A stretch of 16,665 nt of DNA, from NCBI GenBank assembly GCA_002297865.1, contig DBKX01000282.1, forward strand, positions 4,858 through 21,522, read 5' to 3'. Positions 14,756-16,665 of this stretch are shown here, one piece after another (position 1 is the first letter of the stretch; the number at the start of each line of letters is the position of its first letter). Below the pieces are notes generated by a model. The model ran no database searches. It was not told where the DNA came from and was given only the letters and a program-made list of their open reading frames with translations. The stretch comes from Lachnoclostridium sp. UBA739 (GTDB lineage: Bacteria > Bacillota_A > Clostridia > Lachnospirales > Lachnospiraceae). Made by a program: the position numbers and the translations under genes.

Positions 14756-16201
14756 ATGGAGGAAGCAAAGTCAAAAAAGGTTACGGGTGCGTTACTAGTA
14801 GCCGTTCGAATTGTTACCATATTACTTGTGGTATGTTTGTTCGTACCTGGATTGAATCCTTCAAAAATATCAGGGTTAATCAATAAGAATTTATCCCTGT
14901 TTACGTCAGGTTTGTTTTATAATCAGTTAACGAATAATTTTGGACGATGTATCAACAAAGGATGGGTACAGGAATCTACCTTGCATATTGTATTTGTATC
15001 CAGTTTGGTTATGATAATTGGTATTGCAATTTGTGCAGCAGGTGGATGTATGTCACTTGGAGAAAGAAAGTTAAGAAAGTTAGGTTCTTATTTTTCCACG
15101 TTAGGAGCGTTAATAGCAGGAGTAAGCTTTATTGGTATTTATGTTGCTTACACGCAGTTACAGAATACAGGTAATCTGAAAAAAGTTGCACCAGTTTTAC
15201 CAAACGGATTTACAATACTTCTTATTTTAGTTATAATTATGCTGATTTTATCCGTGATGGAACTTATTATTCTGCCAAAACCTAATCAGGATGATAAGTA
15301 CGAGATGCTTCCAAAATATCAGCTTTTCTTATTGTTATTACCATTTATTTCGTTATGTTTTGTATTCAGTTATCTTCCTTTAGCCGGATGGCGTTTTGCG
15401 TTCTTCCAATATAAAGCAGGAGATACACTTACAATGGATAAGTTTGTAGGATTTAAATGGTTTGCATATCTATTTAAAAATGCTGCAACTCGTCGAGATA
15501 TTGTTCGAGTAATCCGTAACACTTTGGCAATGAGTTTCTTAAACATTGCAATGTTATGGGTGCCTATGACATTTGCTATTTTCTTGACAGAAATCAAAAG
15601 TAACAGATTCCGAAGATTTGTACAGATTTTTACCACTATACCAAACTTTATCAGCTGGGTACTGGTTTATGCGGTAGCCTTTGCTATCTTTTCTACAGAC
15701 GGATTTTTAAGTACTACTTTAGTAGATGCAGGTATTATGTCAGAAGGAAAAAACTTCTTACTTGGAAGTAACCATGTCTGGTTAAAGATGTTTGGCTGGG
15801 GAATGTGGAAGTCACTTGGATGGAATGCAATTATTTACATAGCAGCCATATCTGGTATTGACCAGCAGCTCTATGAAGCAGCAACTGTAGATGGTGCGGG
15901 ACGATTCCAGCGAATGTGGAATATTACAGTTCCAAGTCTGATGCCTACGTTCTGCGTACTTTTATTATTAGCAGTAGCAGGTATCTTAAATAATGGTTTG
16001 GAGCAGTACTTAGTATTCCAGAACGCTGACAATGCACAATACATCAATGTACTTGATTTATATGTTTATAAATTAGGTATTGGAAAAGGTATCATCCCAC
16101 TGTCAACAGTAGTTGGTATGGCAAAATCAATTATCAGTGTTGTTCTGTTATTTGTAGCCAATAAAATATCAAAAGCAGTTCGTGGTGAAAGTATTGTATA
16201 A
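14756..16201 (+). CDS. LplB-type sugar ABC transporter permease with extra N-terminal membrane domain
   Basis: An inner-membrane permease of the carbohydrate-uptake type (LplB/UgpA-like). The core (about 183-481) has six membrane segments and the EAA loop YEAATVDGAGRFQRMWNITV (373-392), which docks the ATPase. Usual members are about 300-320 residues. This one has 481 because about 180 residues precede the core, with four further hydrophobic segments (about 11-31, 78-98, 112-133, 151-172) and a loop rich in Asn and Lys (about 34-75). The ORF is continuous and has a good ribosome site (GGAGAGGAG), so the extension seems real. The second permease follows after 14 bases. It probably imports the oligosaccharide handled by GH29/GH42; the substrate is inferred from context. 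Confidence 0.92.
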   Translation: MEEAKSKKVTGALLVAVRIVTILLVVCLFVPGLNPSKISGLINKNLSLFTSGLFYNQLTNNFGRCINKGWVQESTLHIVFVSSLVMIIGIAICAAGGCMSLGERKLRKLGSYFSTLGALIAGVSFIGIYVAYTQLQNTGNLKKVAPVLPNGFTILLILVIIMLILSVMELIILPKPNQDDKYEMLPKYQLFLLLLPFISLCFVFSYLPLAGWRFAFFQYKAGDTLTMDKFVGFKWFAYLFKNAATRRDIVRVIRNTLAMSFLNIAMLWVPMTFAIFLTEIKSNRFRRFVQIFTTIPNFISWVLVYAVAFAIFSTDGFLSTTLVDAGIMSEGKNFLLGSNHVWLKMFGWGMWKSLGWNAIIYIAAISGIDQQLYEAATVDGAGRFQRMWNITVPSLMPTFCVLLLLAVAGILNNGLEQYLVFQNADNAQYINVLDLYVYKLGIGKGIIPLSTVVGMAKSIISVVLLFVANKISKAVRGESIV

Positions 16202-16215
16202 GGAGGGATAAGCAT

Positions 16216-16665
16216 ATGGAGGCAACAGAAACAAAGAAGAAAAAATACAAGCCTAAGAAAAGGCAGTATCGTTTAAAACCAGGAGATTATGTATTTAATA
16301 TTATCAATTACACTGTGTTTTTCATTTTTACACTAATATGCATATTCCCGTTCTATTATTTGTTTATCAATACAATTAGTGACAATGATTTAGTTCGTAT
16401 TGGTGCAATTAAATTCTTCCCACAGGGGATACATTTTAAGAATTATATGGCACTGAAAAATGTAAGTGCGCTAGGTACTTCCATTATTGTTTCATTAGCG
16501 AGAACTGTAATAGGAACAGCACTAATGGTTATGGCTTCTGGTTTAACAGGATATCTGGTTACACAGAAGGAAATGTGGAAGAGAAGCTTCTGGTATCGAT
16601 TTATCGTAATTACCATGTATTTTAATGCAGGCTTAATTCCATGGTTCTTAACAATGAGTATGTTA
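16216..16665 (+). CDS. Second sugar ABC transporter permease (YtcP/LplC-type), 5' part
   Basis: An open frame of 150 codons from ATG 16216 to the window end, with AGGAGGG at 16201-16207. It starts with a Lys-rich cytoplasmic tail (METs and lysines to about residue 30, including RLKPGDYVFNIINYTVFF), then TM1 (about 36-56) with the typical FPFYYLFINTISD continuation, a periplasm-side loop with KFFPQGIHFKNY, TM2 (about 76-98) and the start of TM3. This is the usual N-terminus of the LplC/YtcP/UgpE-like partner that forms a heterodimer with the upstream permease. The EAA loop lies beyond the window. The solute-binding protein gene probably follows. Confidence 0.9.
   Translation, partial: MEATETKKKKYKPKKRQYRLKPGDYVFNIINYTVFFIFTLICIFPFYYLFINTISDNDLVRIGAIKFFPQGIHFKNYMALKNVSALGTSIIVSLARTVIGTALMVMASGLTGYLVTQKEMWKRSFWYRFIVITMYFNAGLIPWFLTMSML

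Noticed and set aside
1..16665. tRNA, rRNA, CRISPR array or riboswitch
   Set aside because: No cloverleaf, regular repeat-spacer pattern or recognised riboswitch core was seen in the intergenic stretches on reading both strands.

Overview
The window looks like a chromosomal segment from a low-GC Gram-positive anaerobe, most likely a Clostridia/Lachnospiraceae-type gut bacterium. The evidence is the A+T-rich sequence and codon use, strong AGGAGG-type ribosome sites, a pyruvate kinase without the extra C-terminal PEP-utiliser-like domain, a YesM-type sensor kinase next to LplB/YtcP-type sugar permeases, and an Rhs protein of Firmicutes type. The genus cannot be fixed from this sequence alone.

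Left part (2-4806, + strand): the 3' end of pyruvate kinase; then a two-gene unit of a ketoacyl-ACP-synthase-III-like protein that keeps its Cys but lacks the usual His and Asn, and a small RecF/SMC-like ATPase. Next, a near-consensus promoter with an A10 tract in its spacer drives a lipoprotein gene that is split by an in-frame TAG. It is followed in the same frame by a small unknown ORF and then a strong terminator (4762-4806).

Middle (4830-6357, + strand): the pdxS-pdxT operon, which encodes both subunits of PLP synthase with all key residues present.

Accessory island (6358-9223, - strand): a decayed polymorphic-toxin locus. Read in its own direction, it contains a CBM2-like fragment, an Rhs/YD-repeat fragment in a second frame, and then an Rhs core fused to an HNH/EndoVII-like nuclease toxin domain, out of frame with the repeat fragment at an A7 run. 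A gene overlapping the toxin stop, probably its immunity protein, follows. Directly after it lies a second, degenerate copy of the end of the toxin and the end of the immunity gene, followed by a minus-strand terminator. The layout fits a large Rhs protein reduced by internal deletions, with a displaced older toxin/immunity cassette left behind it. This is the most interesting part of the window.

Right part (9300-16665, + strand): a glycan-use cluster. It contains a cytoplasmic GH29 alpha-L-fucosidase, a GH42 beta-galactosidase, a YesM-type histidine kinase and, behind its own promoter, two ABC sugar permeases (the second cut by the window end). The first permease has an unusual N-terminal extension with about four extra membrane segments. 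Together these genes suggest import and intracellular trimming of a fucosylated galactoside. The solute-binding protein, the ATPase and the partner response regulator are not in the window.
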